The notes: generated by a model not told the origin, from the sequence alone. Positions 37,288 to 46,635 are shown, counted from the stretch's first letter. The stretch is DNA of 64,000 nucleotides from Microvirga sp. KLBC 81 (GCF_003075415.1 NZ_QDAH01000016.1:1-64000), one strand, 5' to 3'. A program made the numbers and translations.

Positions 37288-38137
37288 CTAGCTCGCGTTC
37301 GTGGCGACGGGTCGTCCGGGATCCTGGGTCCACTCCGACATCGAGCCATCGTAGAGCGTTATGGCAGGGCATTTGAGCACTTCCGAGAGAACGAACCAGT
37401 TCGTCGAGGCGAGGTGGCCGGCGTTGCAATAACTGATCACGGGCCCTAGCGGAACAGGCTCGAAGAGCTGCTCGAGTTCGGCAATGGGGCGCAGGCGTCC
37501 CGTTCCCGGCTGGAAGGCTCCGTTGTGGTCCAGGTGCACCGCACCCGGCAGATCGCCGGCGCGCACAACCTGCGGGCTCTTCTCGCGCCCGTCGAACTGC
37601 GCCTGCGAGCGCCCGTCGAGCAGCGTAGCACCGGCTCTCATGACGGCCTTCTCGACAGCCTGGACCTCGGCTCGCAGACTTCCTGTCAGCCGCAAAGGGT
37701 AAAGCTCGCTCACCGTTGGGCATGACAATCCCGCTTCCGCGGGTTTGCCGGCTTCTCGCCAAGATCGATAGCCGCCATCGAGCACCGCCACACGTCCGTG
37801 CCCGGCAACCCTGAAGGTCCAATAGACCCGTGCAGGGCGCTGAAATCGGATGCAGCCTCCCCAGCCGGGACGATGACCACATGATGCTCGGGGTCGTGCC
37901 AATGCGGCTCAGCAGCGCGGATAAATGACCTACGTTGGGTAATAGGCCGCCGGCGCCACCCTCAGTGATCCGCCAGCCATCAGTAGCGTAGTCGCTGTGA
38001 ACGGCGCGAGGAACGTGGCCAGCTTCGAAGGCAGCTTGCCCGCCGCTCTCCGCCGAGCGGATATCAACAATCAGAATCGAGGAGTCGGCGATATGCTCTG
38101 CAAGCCATTCGGTTGAAACGAGTGGTGAAATAGTCAT
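37288..38137 (-). pseudogene. sseA: 3-mercaptopyruvate/thiosulfate sulfurtransferase, double frameshift
   Basis: Two-domain rhodanese of the SseA type. The frame from 38137 gives ISPLVSTEWLAEHIADSSIL, DIRSAESGGQAAFEAGHVPR and GGLLPNVGHLSALLSRIGTT. Then a second frame gives EHHVVIVPAGEAASDFSA. A third frame gives RPARVYWTFRVAGHGRVAVL and the catalytic loop ISYCNAGHLAST to the end. Two shifts in the same sense do not restore the frame, so the product is broken. All of the catalytic sequence is still present, so an assembly error cannot be excluded. Transcribed toward the XRE/ImmA pair; osmC starts just upstream. Confidence 0.85.
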
Positions 38138-38154
38138 TGTGAGATCCTGGGCAC

Positions 38155-38589
38155 TTAGGGAACGACACGGGGATCGACAGTCCAGGAGTGGGTGATCTCC
38201 GCAACCTGACCCAGCATGATGGATGCGGAGCAATATTTTTCTTTGGACAGTTGGATGGCCCGCTCGACCTTCTCGGGTGAGAGTCCCTGGCCTGAGAGAC
38301 GGTACTGGAGGTGAATCGTTGTAAACACCTTCGGATCCGTTTGCGCCCGCTCGGCTTCCACCTCGACCACACAATCGGCGATAGGCTCACGACCGCGCTT
38401 CAGGATGAGCACCACGTCGAAAGCCGTGCAACCGGCCAAACCCAGCAGCATGAGCTCCATGGGGCGGATCCCGACATTGCGGCCGCCATTCTCAGGCGCG
38501 CCGTCCAGCACGATGGCGTGCCCACTCCCGGATTCAGCCGTAAACATCATGCCCTCGACCCAGGACACGCGCGCTTTCATGCAGGTCAT
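38155..38589 (-). CDS. OsmC-family protein
   Basis: Small thiol peroxidase-type protein (YhfA/OsmC fold), 144 residues. The two family cysteines appear in LGLAGCTAFDVVLILKR near residue 54 and EKYCSASIML near residue 118. Members reduce organic hydroperoxides, although YhfA-like members are less well studied. The gene is 17 bases upstream of the sseA pseudogene in the same direction and downstream of the peroxiredoxin, so a thiol and sulfur stress cluster is likely. Confidence 0.85.
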   Translation of the reverse strand: MTCMKARVSWVEGMMFTAESGSGHAIVLDGAPENGGRNVGIRPMELMLLGLAGCTAFDVVLILKRGREPIADCVVEVEAERAQTDPKVFTTIHLQYRLSGQGLSPEKVERAIQLSKEKYCSASIMLGQVAEITHSWTVDPRVVP

Positions 38590-38721
38590 TGCATTTCCTT
38601 GAATATGAGCGTCGGGCAGCCCAGCCGTCAGCGCAATTGGACGCCGTCCGCAATCAAGCCGACGGCGTCACTGTTTGGGGCGAGGGGCGAGAGCCCCTCG
38701 CTTCGTGTGTGAAGTCTCGGA

Positions 38722-39390
38722 TCAGCTTGCCCGCGTGGGCTGGGGCACGATGCGCAGATAAGGCTTGGGTGCTTTCCAGCCGCCGGGATACAGGCTCTTT
38801 GCTTCTTCGTCCGAGACAGAGCCGGCGAGGATGACATCCTCGCCTTGCTTCCAGTTTGCAGGGGTGGCGACCCGATGCTCGGTCGTCAGCTGGAGGGAGT
38901 CGATGACCCGAAGCACTTCGTCGAAGTTACGACCTGTGGTCATGGGATAGACCAGGACGAGTTTGATCTTCTTGTCGGGACCGATGATGAAGACATTGCG
39001 AACGGTCTGGTTGTCGGCGGCCGTACGCCCCTCGGACGTTTCGCCCGCATGGGCTGGGAGCATGCCATAGAGCTTGGAGATCTTGAGGTCGGGATCGCCG
39101 ATGATCGGATAGTTGACGGCCGCCCCTTGTGTCTCCTCGATGTCGCGCGCCCAGGCCTCGTGCTTCTCGATAGGATCGACGGAAAAGCCGATGACCTTCA
39201 CGCCACGGCGGTCGAACTCGGGCTTGAGCCGCGCCACTTGCCCCAGCTCCGTGGTGCACACAGGGGTGAAATTCTTTGGGTGAGAGAACAGCACCGCCCA
39301 GGAATCGCCGATCCACTCGTGGAAGCGAATTGGACCCTCGGTCGTTACTGTCTCAAAATCTGGAGCAATCTGGCCGATTTGAAGTGTCAT
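38722..39390 (-). CDS. 1-Cys peroxiredoxin (Prx6/AhpC-TSA type)
   Basis: Thiol peroxidase. The active site block is SHPKNFTPVCTTELGQVARL near residue 45, the PXXXTXXC pattern with one peroxidatic cysteine. LVLVYPMTTGRNFDEVLRVI and the C-terminal extended domain (GGWKAPKPYLRIVPQ) mark the 1-Cys Prx6 group, 222 residues. The ATG at 39390 is the normal family start; the frame is open for 83 codons further upstream but has no family support. A candidate sulfur-regulon operator lies upstream at 39642-39661. Confidence 0.92.
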   Translation of the reverse strand: MTLQIGQIAPDFETVTTEGPIRFHEWIGDSWAVLFSHPKNFTPVCTTELGQVARLKPEFDRRGVKVIGFSVDPIEKHEAWARDIEETQGAAVNYPIIGDPDLKISKLYGMLPAHAGETSEGRTAADNQTVRNVFIIGPDKKIKLVLVYPMTTGRNFDEVLRVIDSLQLTTEHRVATPANWKQGEDVILAGSVSDEEAKSLYPGGWKAPKPYLRIVPQPTRAS

Positions 39391-39934
39391 GGCAGGGGAT
39401 CTTTCTCCGGTACACGTGGTTCGGTCTCTGCCTTTTGCAAAGCAGTGTGCAATCGAGTGCTCCGACCACATGCGTTTCATTGTTTCGCTGCCAGCCACAA
39501 GACGCATGTTCCAAATCCTCGTCACGGCCTCAGCCATTCGCACTGAACGAGATGGCTCCCGACGAAGTCGAACCGGAGGAGAGAATGCACCGGCTGGCAG
39601 CGGTTGAAGTCTCCGGCAGCAGGAACACCAAGTCAACAAAAATGTTCTTTTTATCGAACCTATGGTGATGGATTAACTTGATTTGAAAGGCCTCGGCTTA
39701 GAGAAGAATATTCTAAGCGGGAGACACTGCGGGCATATCTGAGCCGCGTAGAAGCCTTTGTGGCAATTGCCCCGAACAAATAAAAATTAATCCTCCGTTG
39801 AAAAGCTCGATTTCGAAAAGAACATGCTACGGCAACACGGATAAAGTAGAACTTTATTCTGCAAGCCTATGTCTGATCCCTGCAAAAAGAACAAAGGGAA
39901 GGTGCAAAACAACGATGCGAATGATCACAGTCGT
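39391..39934 (+). other. divergent regulatory region between peroxiredoxin and sulfate-binding protein genes
   Basis: Over 500 bases with several candidate sites. An inverted repeat ATGTTCTTT-TT-ATCGAACCT occurs at 39642-39661, a perfect AGAATATTCT palindrome at 39705-39714 and an AAAGAACAT half-site at 39817-39825. The same two element types appear in the regulator-cysH gap. Confidence 0.55.
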
Positions 39935-39964
39935 TTGACACTTGTTCTTTTTAGCGGATACATT
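39935..39964 (+). promoter_or_regulatory. sbp promoter with embedded operator half-site
   Basis: TTGACA at 39935-39940 and TACATT at 39959-39964 are 18 bases apart. The spacer holds TTGTTCTTT-TT-AGCGG, one clear arm of the sulfur inverted repeat and a poor second arm. The start codon of sbp is about 70 bases further on. Confidence 0.6.
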
Positions 39965-40033
39965 TTGCCCTGCTCGGGAGCGGTCGGCGGTTTGCCGCCT
40001 GCTCCCATTTTGATCGGGACCCGGGAGGGTAGG

Positions 40034-41095
40034 ATGCAAAGCAATTCCCTAGAAATCGCTCGAGCGAAAGCACATTCTCGGCTGCGGGCGATCTTGCGGG
40101 CCGTCGGTTTGATTTTCATCGGGGGCGCTGGTCTTCTGACCCTCTCCGGCACCACATCAGCCGAGACACAGCTGCTGAACGTGTCGTACGATCCGACGCG
40201 GGAGCTTTACCGCGAGATCAATCAGGCCTTCGCGGATGAATGGAAGGCGATCACCGGCGAAACCGTTACCGTCCGTGCGTCCCACGGCGGCTCAGGTGCA
40301 CAGGCTCGTGCGGTTATCAACGGTATCGAAGCCGATGTCGTGACGCTTGGCATTCCGTCCGACATCGATGCTATTGCAAAAGCGACCAAGAAGATTTCGG
40401 CCGACTGGCGCAGCAAGTTGCCGAGCAGCTCCTTGCCGTACACTTCGACCGTTGTCTTCCTGGTCCGCAAGGGCAATCCGAAACGGATCAGGGATTGGGA
40501 CGATCTCGTGAAGCCCGGCATTCAGGTGATCACGCCCAACCCGAAGACTTCCGCAGGCGGTCGCTGGAACTTCCTGGCCGCCTGGGGCTACGCGCAGACC
40601 AAGGACGGCAGTGCCGACAAGGCGAAGGAGTTCGTAACTGCTCTCTACAAAAACGTTCCGGTGCTCGATACCGGCGCACGCGGCTCAACCGTAACCTTCG
40701 CTCAGCGTGGCCTGGGAGATGTGCTGCCGGCTTGGGAGAATGAAGCCTTCCTCGTGCTCGATGAATTCGGCCGCGACAAGTTCGAGATCGTCGTACCGAC
40801 CCTGTCGATCCTCGCCGAGCCGCCGGTTGCCCTCGTTGACGGCAATGTGGATGCGAAAGGCACGCGCAAGGTCGCCAAGGCCTATCTCAAGTTCCTCTAT
40901 ACCGACAAGGCGCAGGCGATCTTCGCCAGGCACCATTACCGGCCTATCAAGGCCGAGGCCGCCAAGCCGGAGCATCTAGCCGAGTTGCCGAACCTGAAGC
41001 TGTTCACGATCGAATCCCTACAGGGCAACTGGGATGACATCCAGAAGAACAATTTCGACTCGGGCGGACTCTTCGACCAGATCAGCAAGCGCTAA
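40034..41095 (+). CDS. sbp: sulfate-binding periplasmic protein
   Basis: Extracellular component of the sulfate ABC transporter. A basic N-terminus and hydrophobic segment (VGLIFIGGAGLLTLSGTTSA) form the signal peptide, cleaved near SA-E. Typical of Sbp/CysP: LLNVSYDPTRELYREINQAF, HGGSGAQARAVINGIEADVV, TPNPKTSAGGRWNFLAAWGY, RGSTVTFAQRGLGDVLPAWE and ARHHYRPI. The ATG at 40034 follows GGGAGGG and gives 353 residues. It heads the operon with cysT, cysW and cysA. Confidence 0.94.
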   Translation: MQSNSLEIARAKAHSRLRAILRAVGLIFIGGAGLLTLSGTTSAETQLLNVSYDPTRELYREINQAFADEWKAITGETVTVRASHGGSGAQARAVINGIEADVVTLGIPSDIDAIAKATKKISADWRSKLPSSSLPYTSTVVFLVRKGNPKRIRDWDDLVKPGIQVITPNPKTSAGGRWNFLAAWGYAQTKDGSADKAKEFVTALYKNVPVLDTGARGSTVTFAQRGLGDVLPAWENEAFLVLDEFGRDKFEIVVPTLSILAEPPVALVDGNVDAKGTRKVAKAYLKFLYTDKAQAIFARHHYRPIKAEAAKPEHLAELPNLKLFTIESLQGNWDDIQKNNFDSGGLFDQISKR

Positions 41096-41098
41096 GTC

Positions 41099-41947
41099 AT
41101 GAGCTCTGCTTCCCCCTGGCGTTTCAAGCAGTCGAGCGTGATTCCGGGCTTCGGCATCACGCTCGGATACACTCTGCTGTATCTCGGCTTGATCGTGCTG
41201 TTGCCCCTTGGCGCGCTCGTGACGAAGGCCACGAGCATCGGCCTCACCGGGATACTCTCCACCGCCGCTGATCCTCGGGTCGCGGCCGCGTTGTGGACGA
41301 GCTTCGGCGTCTCCCTGATTGCAGCTGGCGTCGCATCCGTATTCGGGCTTCTCGTTGCCTGGGTCCTTACGCGCTACGACTTTCCGGGCCGGAAGCTCGT
41401 TGACGCGATGGTGGATCTGCCATTTGCTTTGCCGACGGCCGTGGCAGGCATCGCATTGGCCGCTCTCTACGCGCCGAATGGATGGATCGGATCATTTCTC
41501 GAACCTCTCGGCATCAGGGTCGCCTACACCCCGCTCGGCATTTTCGTGGCCCTGGTCTTCATCGGGCTTCCCTTCACCGTTCGTACGGTTCAGCCATTGA
41601 TCGCAGAGATCGAGGGCGAGCTGGAGGAGGCCTCTGCAACGTTGGGTGCCTCGCGATGGCGCACGATTTGGGGTGTTCTGCTCCCGCCGCTCCTGCCTGG
41701 AGCGCTCACGGGATTCGCGCTCGCCTTCGCCCGTGCTGTCGGTGAGTACGGCTCCGTCATCTTCATCGCAGGCAATCTTCCTTATGTCTCGGAAATCGCG
41801 CCGCTGCTCATCGTGATCAAGCTCTCGGAATATGATTATACGGGCGCAACCGTGATTGCGACGATCATGCTGGCGATCTCCTTCGCGGCCCTTTTGCTGA
41901 TCAACCTGATCCAGGCCTGGAGCCGCAGGAGATACGGTTATGTCTGA
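41099..41947 (+). CDS. cysT: sulfate ABC transporter permease subunit CysT
   Basis: Inner-membrane permease with about six transmembrane helices (for example LGYTLLYLGLIVLLPLGALV at the N-terminus). The EAA loop that contacts the ATPase is EEASATLGASRWRTIWGVLL near residue 180. VDLPFALPTAVAGIALAALY is characteristic of CysT. Length 282. It starts three bases after the sbp stop and overlaps cysW by eight bases. It forms the heterodimeric channel with CysW. Confidence 0.94.
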   Translation: MSSASPWRFKQSSVIPGFGITLGYTLLYLGLIVLLPLGALVTKATSIGLTGILSTAADPRVAAALWTSFGVSLIAAGVASVFGLLVAWVLTRYDFPGRKLVDAMVDLPFALPTAVAGIALAALYAPNGWIGSFLEPLGIRVAYTPLGIFVALVFIGLPFTVRTVQPLIAEIEGELEEASATLGASRWRTIWGVLLPPLLPGALTGFALAFARAVGEYGSVIFIAGNLPYVSEIAPLLIVIKLSEYDYTGATVIATIMLAISFAALLLINLIQAWSRRRYGYV

Positions 41948-42821
41948 TCTTAGTGCCGCATTGCCGCGGCCGGTCGAATCACAGCTCAGCGTCGTGACTG
42001 AGCGGAAATTGGTTCGCTGGGTGGCGATCGGGATTGCTCTTGCTTTTCTTCTTCTGTTTCTCGTTCTCCCGCTCATCGTCGTTTTCGCGGAAGCGTTCAA
42101 GCGGGGCCTGGCAGGCTATTTCGCGGCCTTCCAGGAAGAGGATGCACTCTCGGCGATCAGGCTCACGCTGACCGTCGCGGCCATCGCGGTCCCACTGAAC
42201 CTTGTCTTCGGTCTCATGGCGTCATGGGCTATCGCCAAATTCACGTTCAAGGGCAGGAGCCTTCTGATCACCTTGATCGACCTGCCGTTCTCCGTCTCAC
42301 CGGTCGTCTCGGGCCTGATCTACCTGCTCCTCTTCGGGGCTCAGGGATTGTGGGGATCCTGGTTCATGGCGCACGGCATCAAGATCGCCTTCGCGCTGCC
42401 CGGCATCGTTCTTGCGACCATCTTCGTAACCTTTCCCTTCGTAGCCCGCCAGCTCATCCCGCTCATGCAGGAGCAGGGCACAGCGGAAGAAGAGGCAGCC
42501 CTGACCCTCGGGGCGAGTGGCTGGCGCACATTCGTGACTGTGACGCTCCCCAACATCAAATGGGGCCTGCTTTACGGCGTTCTGCTTTGCAATGCGCGCG
42601 CCATGGGTGAGTTCGGCGCGGTTTCCGTCGTGTCGGGCCACATTCGCGGCCTGACCAACACCATCCCGCTTCATGTGGAGATTCTCTACAATGAGTACAA
42701 CTTCGTTGCGGCATTTGCGGTCGCCTCACTCCTCGCCTGTCTCGCCCTCCTCACATTGGCGCTCAAGTCCTTCCTCGAGTGGCGTCACGGAGCCGATCTC
42801 GCCGGCGGCGCATCCCACTGA
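41940..42821 (+). CDS. cysW: sulfate ABC transporter permease subunit CysW
   Basis: Second membrane subunit of the sulfate importer. Hydrophobic helices include [20 protein letters not shown] near residue 30. The EAA loop is [20 protein letters not shown] near residue 185. [20 protein letters not shown] and [20 protein letters not shown] are CysW hallmarks. Length of 293 residues is normal. The reading frame of cysA runs alongside its 3' end. Confidence 0.94.
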   Translation: MSDLSAALPRPVESQLSVVTERKLVRWVAIGIALAFLLLFLVLPLIVVFAEAFKRGLAGYFAAFQEEDALSAIRLTLTVAAIAVPLNLVFGLMASWAIAKFTFKGRSLLITLIDLPFSVSPVVSGLIYLLLFGAQGLWGSWFMAHGIKIAFALPGIVLATIFVTFPFVARQLIPLMQEQGTAEEEAALTLGASGWRTFVTVTLPNIKWGLLYGVLLCNARAMGEFGAVSVVSGHIRGLTNTIPLHVEILYNEYNFVAAFAVASLLACLALLTLALKSFLEWRHGADLAGGASH

Positions 42822-42855
42822 GCAGGGGCGGGCCGTCGACATCCGCGTCGCAGGC

Positions 42856-43872
42856 GTGACGAAGGAGTTCGGGGGCGCGGCCGCCCTCCACGACATCGAT
42901 TTGACCGTGCGGCCCGGGGAGCTCCTGGCGCTGCTCGGCCCCTCAGGCTCCGGAAAGACGACGCTTCTGCGCATCATCGCCGGACTGATGGAGGCTGACC
43001 GCGGGCAGGTGTTCTTCGGTGGACAGGATGCCACCTTTCTGCCCGTGCAGAAGCGCCAGGTGGGCTTCGTCTTCCAGCACTACGCCCTGTTCAGGCACAT
43101 GAGGGTCGCGGACAACATCGCCTATGGCCTGCAGGTGCGCGAGCGGGCGAACCGGCCGCCGAAAGCCGAGATCCGGCGCCGCACGGCGGAGTTGCTCGAT
43201 CTGGTTCAGCTTTCCGGCTACGAGAGCCGGTTCCCCGCCCAGCTCTCTGGCGGTCAGCGCCAGCGGGTCGCTCTGGCGCGGGCCCTTGCCGTTGAGCCGC
43301 GTGTTCTGCTGCTTGACGAACCCTTCGGCGCGCTCGACGCCAAGGTGCGCAAGGATCTGCGGGCCTGGCTGCGCGACATTCACGAGCGCACCGGCAAGAC
43401 GACGGTCTTCGTCACGCATGACCAGGACGAGGCCCTGGAACTGGCGGACCGGGTGGCAATCCTCAGTCAGGGGCGTCTGGAGCAGGTTGGCAGTCCCGAT
43501 GACGTGCAGGATCATCCCGCGACGCCCTTCGTCATGACATTTCTCGGTCAGGCCGCACGCTTCTCCGCCGACATCCGTGACGGACGGGTGCTGGTCAACG
43601 GAAAGCCCGTACCTGTCGCCGCTCAAAGATCCACCATCGGACGAGCCAGTCTCTACTGCCGTCCCTGGCACCTGACGCCGACAGCGATCGGCCAAGGACA
43701 CTACACGGGCACCATCAGTGGGATTCGGCGCCTTGGATCCATACGGCGGATCGAGGTCTCGCAAGCCAATGGAACAACACTGGAGGTCGAGGTGCCCCTT
43801 CGGACGAGCCTGCGGCTTGGCGAGGAGATTGGCTTGGAAATTCTGGACGGTGTGATCTTCCGAGATGATTGA
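42856..43872 (+). CDS. cysA: sulfate ABC transporter ATP-binding protein
   Basis: ATPase that energises sulfate import. Walker [19 protein letters not shown], signature [16 protein letters not shown], Walker [14 protein letters not shown] and switch [17 protein letters not shown] are intact. A C-terminal TOBE-like region follows. The start is uncertain: the expected N-terminus ([12 protein letters not shown]) has no ATG, GTG or TTG before it in the 3' end of cysW. The GTG at 42856 trims about five residues of the first strand. The ATG at 42691 lies inside cysW and would add about 50 unrelated residues. Confidence 0.9.
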   Translation: MTKEFGGAAALHDIDLTVRPGELLALLGPSGSGKTTLLRIIAGLMEADRGQVFFGGQDATFLPVQKRQVGFVFQHYALFRHMRVADNIAYGLQVRERANRPPKAEIRRRTAELLDLVQLSGYESRFPAQLSGGQRQRVALARALAVEPRVLLLDEPFGALDAKVRKDLRAWLRDIHERTGKTTVFVTHDQDEALELADRVAILSQGRLEQVGSPDDVQDHPATPFVMTFLGQAARFSADIRDGRVLVNGKPVPVAAQRSTIGRASLYCRPWHLTPTAIGQGHYTGTISGIRRLGSIRRIEVSQANGTTLEVEVPLRTSLRLGEEIGLEILDGVIFRDD

Positions 43873-44139
43873 GCGTGCCAGGATCAAGCCTCGGCTGGCA
43901 TCTATCAACACGGGGCAGGACGTCGTACCGGCAATACGCCGTCTCTCGATAGTGGATCATACGGCTCTCCGCAGATCTCATGTCCGCGGAGCCAAGGCAG
44001 GAATTTCGCTGATGACACCCTAGACGGGCCTCGCCGCCTCGGCCGGGGTGTCCAGGCCGATCCCGATGAGGCTGTCAGGCACTTGGTGTCTCCCGGTCAA
44101 GATCTCCGGACCGATCTATGTTAGAACGTTGAAGCGCTG

Positions 44140-44216
44140 GGGCCTGTAGCTCAACGGTTAGAGCCGGCCGCTCATAACGGTCTGGTTGGGGGGTTCAAGT
44201 CCCTCCAGGCCCACCA
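44140..44216 (+). tRNA. tRNA with CAU anticodon (likely tRNA-Ile2, else Met)
   Basis: Seven-base acceptor stem GGGCCTG/CAGGCCC, D-arm GCTC-AACGGTTA-GAGC, anticodon stem GGCCG/CGGTC around loop CTCATAA (anticodon CAU), T-arm with TTCAAGT, and encoded CCA. The D-arm and anticodon loop resemble bacterial tRNA-Ile2, in which the C is modified to lysidine by TilS. Elongator tRNA-Met shares the anticodon. It lacks the C1-A72 mismatch of initiator tRNA. Confidence 0.9.
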
Positions 44217-44295
44217 TATTACCGCCCATCCAAGCACAAGGTCGAGACGACCGCCTATGTATGCCTTTTGAGAACCGAAACCTGCGATCACGACC

Positions 44296-44508
44296 ATGAC
44301 TGACCCGCATCACCTTCAGGAAACCGACCTTGTGGAGCACAACGGTTATCAGATCCGCCTTAGCCCCAGTGGCCTGGAGTGGATGGTGTTCGTGGCCCTG
44401 CCCAAGCAGCGCCCGACCCTGATCATGGCGCCGGATCGTGAAGCTGCTCTTGCTAAGGCCTACGAATGGATTGAGGCGCAGCGTCGCTCTGAGAAGGACG
44501 CGCAATGA
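44296..44508 (+). CDS. small conserved hypothetical protein
   Basis: A 70-residue acidic-to-neutral protein (LVEHNGYQIRLSPSGLEWMV, then APDREAALAKAYEWIEAQRR). The alternation of strands and a C-terminal helix looks like a folded small domain. No function can be assigned. Its stop overlaps the start of the next small, frameshifted gene (ATGA), suggesting that the two formed a pair. Confidence 0.6.
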   Translation: MTDPHHLQETDLVEHNGYQIRLSPSGLEWMVFVALPKQRPTLIMAPDREAALAKAYEWIEAQRRSEKDAQ

Positions 44509-44751
44509 CCTACCGTCTGATCCAGCTCGCACCCGGTACCTATGACCTCCTTCTGAATGGTGAGAATTGGGTCACGATAGCCCTACACGTGCACCGCGGA
44601 ACAGCTTGAGGATCTGCCGCGCAGCAAGAGACCTGCTCCGATCAAACAGATCGAACATTGCTTTTCGACTCTGGAAGAACTCCGCGTCTGGCTTGTCGAC
44701 GCAGAGGTGAACAACACCTTTGGGAAAAGCTTGCAGGTTCGCCGCACCTGA
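44505..44751 (+). pseudogene. small hypothetical gene, frameshifted
   Basis: The ATG at 44505 opens TYRLIQLAPGTYDLLLNGEN and stops after 34 codons. In another frame, protein-like sequence resumes (AEQLEDLPRSKRPAPIKQIE, HCFSTLEELRVWLVDAEVNN, TFGKSLQVRRT) up to a TGA at 44749-44751. A single base change would join the two, giving a protein of about 80 residues. Function unknown. Confidence 0.6.
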
Positions 44752-44801
44752 TCATGCAGTCACACTGAAATCTGATCTGTCGGAGTTACAGCATCGGATG
44801 A

Positions 44802-44930
44802 TCAAACAGGCGCATCTCCAGTAGCTTTGAGGTCGTTTCCGCACTCGTGCGGTTCGAAGAGATCACAGAGATCGCCGATGGCGCACCAGAGCGCCCCAAG
44901 CGTTCTGGCTCTTGCTTTGCGCAAGGATAA
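44802..44930 (-). mobile_element. IS630-type transposase C-terminal remnant
   Basis: The minus-strand frame ends with [20 protein letters not shown] followed by [14 protein letters not shown]. This recalls the conserved C-terminus of IS630-family transposases (ALW.AIG...D.F.P.EC.NYF...GY). Only about 40 residues remain and upstream sequence is unrelated, so this is a relic. No inverted repeats were identified. Confidence 0.55.
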
Positions 44931-45173
44931 TCGGGAGTGCTCCACCGCCGTTTGCCAGCGCTGGTGCCAGTTGCATCGCGGGATAAGCCTCCAATACCAA
45001 GAGCAGGTGACCGGGCGCCGCAGCTGCGGCGCGACTTCCATGCGCTCGGCGCAGGGGGCCCCCGCACGAGAAGAGGAGCTCAGTTCACGCAAGATTCAGC
45101 AGTGTCAGTTCATCGTGCTAGCTCAACAGAGCGGGTGAAGCCCCATGCGCTCGCCGAGATCCTTCAAGCACAC

Positions 45174-46157
45174 ATGAGCCCTCCTCCCTCCGTCTCCGCC
45201 GTCGCGGATTGCCCATCCATCGCCGAAGGTGTCCCCGCGATACCGACCGCGAGAGGCACCGCTCCCGCCAGGGATGCGACCTTCGCCGCCATCGGCCTGG
45301 CTGTCCTGTCGACCGTCTTCTTCGCCATGGGCGATGTCGCCGCGAAGGTCCTGACCGGCACGCTCCCGGCGATCGAGGTCACGTGGCTGCGCTACATCGT
45401 TTTCTGCTCGGTGGTCGTTCCGACGGTCTTCGTCGCGCGTGGCGCGATGGCGATGCACACGCCGCGCCTGCGCCCCCAAATTATCCGGGGGCTGGCCGTG
45501 GCCGGCTCAGCCGTCCTCTTCATCCTCGGACTGGAACACCTTCAGGTCGCCGAGGCGACGGCGATCAACTTCATCTCACCGATCTTCATCACCTCCCTCT
45601 CGATCCCCCTTCTCGGAGAGAAGGTGGGCCTCCTGCGTTGGGCCGCGGCGGCGGGCTTTCTTGGCGTGATGCTCGTCGTCCAGCCCGGCAGCTCGGCCTT
45701 CCAATTGGCCGCCCTGCTGCCGATCGGCGCCGCACTCTCTTGGGCCGTGGCCGCCATCGCCACCCGCCGGATGAGCTCTGAAAGGCCCGAGGCGACCTTG
45801 GCGTGGTCGGCGGTGATCGGGCTGATCGCCCTGACAGCCTTCGTGCCGTTCAACTGGCGCACCCCCACCGCTGCGGAGATCGGCCTGGCCATCCTGATGG
45901 GCGCCTTCTCGACCATGGGCCACTGGCTCATCATCCTGGCCTACCGCAAGGCCGCAGCGTCCACTATCGCCCCGTTCTCCTATGTCCAGCTCCTGTTCGC
46001 CGGGCTGCTCGGCTTCGGCGTCTTCGGCACCGTTCCGGGGGCCATGACCCTCGTCGGCGGGCTCGTTATCGCGGCGAGCGGCCTCTACACCGCTCACCGT
46101 GAGCAGATCAGGGCCAGGGAGGCGAGGCTGGCTGCCGCCGGCATCCGTCGCCCTTGA
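45174..46157 (+). CDS. EamA-family (DMT) transporter
   Basis: Ten-helix drug/metabolite transporter with two EamA repeats. Characteristic segments are GLAVLSTVFFAMGDVAAKVL near residue 40, EVTWLRYIVFCSVVVPTVFV, LEHLQVAEATAINFISPIFI, TSLSIPLLGEKVGLLRWAAA, and in the second half STMGHWLIILAYRKAAASTI. Substrate unknown; relatives export amino acids, nucleosides or drugs. The ATG at 45174 gives 327 residues with about 40 polar residues before the first helix. Stand-alone gene. Confidence 0.88.
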   Translation: MSPPPSVSAVADCPSIAEGVPAIPTARGTAPARDATFAAIGLAVLSTVFFAMGDVAAKVLTGTLPAIEVTWLRYIVFCSVVVPTVFVARGAMAMHTPRLRPQIIRGLAVAGSAVLFILGLEHLQVAEATAINFISPIFITSLSIPLLGEKVGLLRWAAAAGFLGVMLVVQPGSSAFQLAALLPIGAALSWAVAAIATRRMSSERPEATLAWSAVIGLIALTAFVPFNWRTPTAAEIGLAILMGAFSTMGHWLIILAYRKAAASTIAPFSYVQLLFAGLLGFGVFGTVPGAMTLVGGLVIAASGLYTAHREQIRAREARLAAAGIRRP

Positions 46158-46635
46158 ATTGCGGTCCACGGCACCTGATGGCTCTGATCGAGAGGCTTCC
46201 TTGGACGTAGATTTATCCTTCGCATCGTCAACGTTGCTCATTCGAGCGGCGATCGTCCCCATCCTTCAGACGATCAGGCTCCCTGCTGCCATCTTTGATG
46301 GCGGGAAGAGAACCTGTCCAGGCACAGGATAAACGTCACCGCGAACCCGACGGTGAGAGTGGCGACGGCAAGGGCAACACACAGACGCAGCATCGGACAG
46401 AATACCGCTGAAGAACTGGTGCATAGGCGCAGACGGCCAACGGCCGATCAAGCCGGTTTCAGTCAGCGGCTGGATTTCACATGGGGCTGAGACTTTCGTG
46501 CATCACGTCACATCACGAGGTCATCATGTTTGGATGAGAATACCCATACTCTGACGCTGACATGCTGCACCACGCCTGAGCCGCATCCCTCGCCATCGCT
46601 GACCGGCATGGCTCATCAGCGTGATCCTGCTATGA
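46158..46635 (+). other. intergenic region, no gene seen
   Basis: About 480 bases downstream of the EamA gene with only short frames. No RNA element recognised. Confidence 0.4.

Noticed and set aside
38722..39639. N-terminally extended peroxiredoxin with a cysteine-rich leader (CSCC)
   Set aside because: The extension has no family support and starts at TTG; the ATG at 39390 matches known 1-Cys peroxiredoxins.
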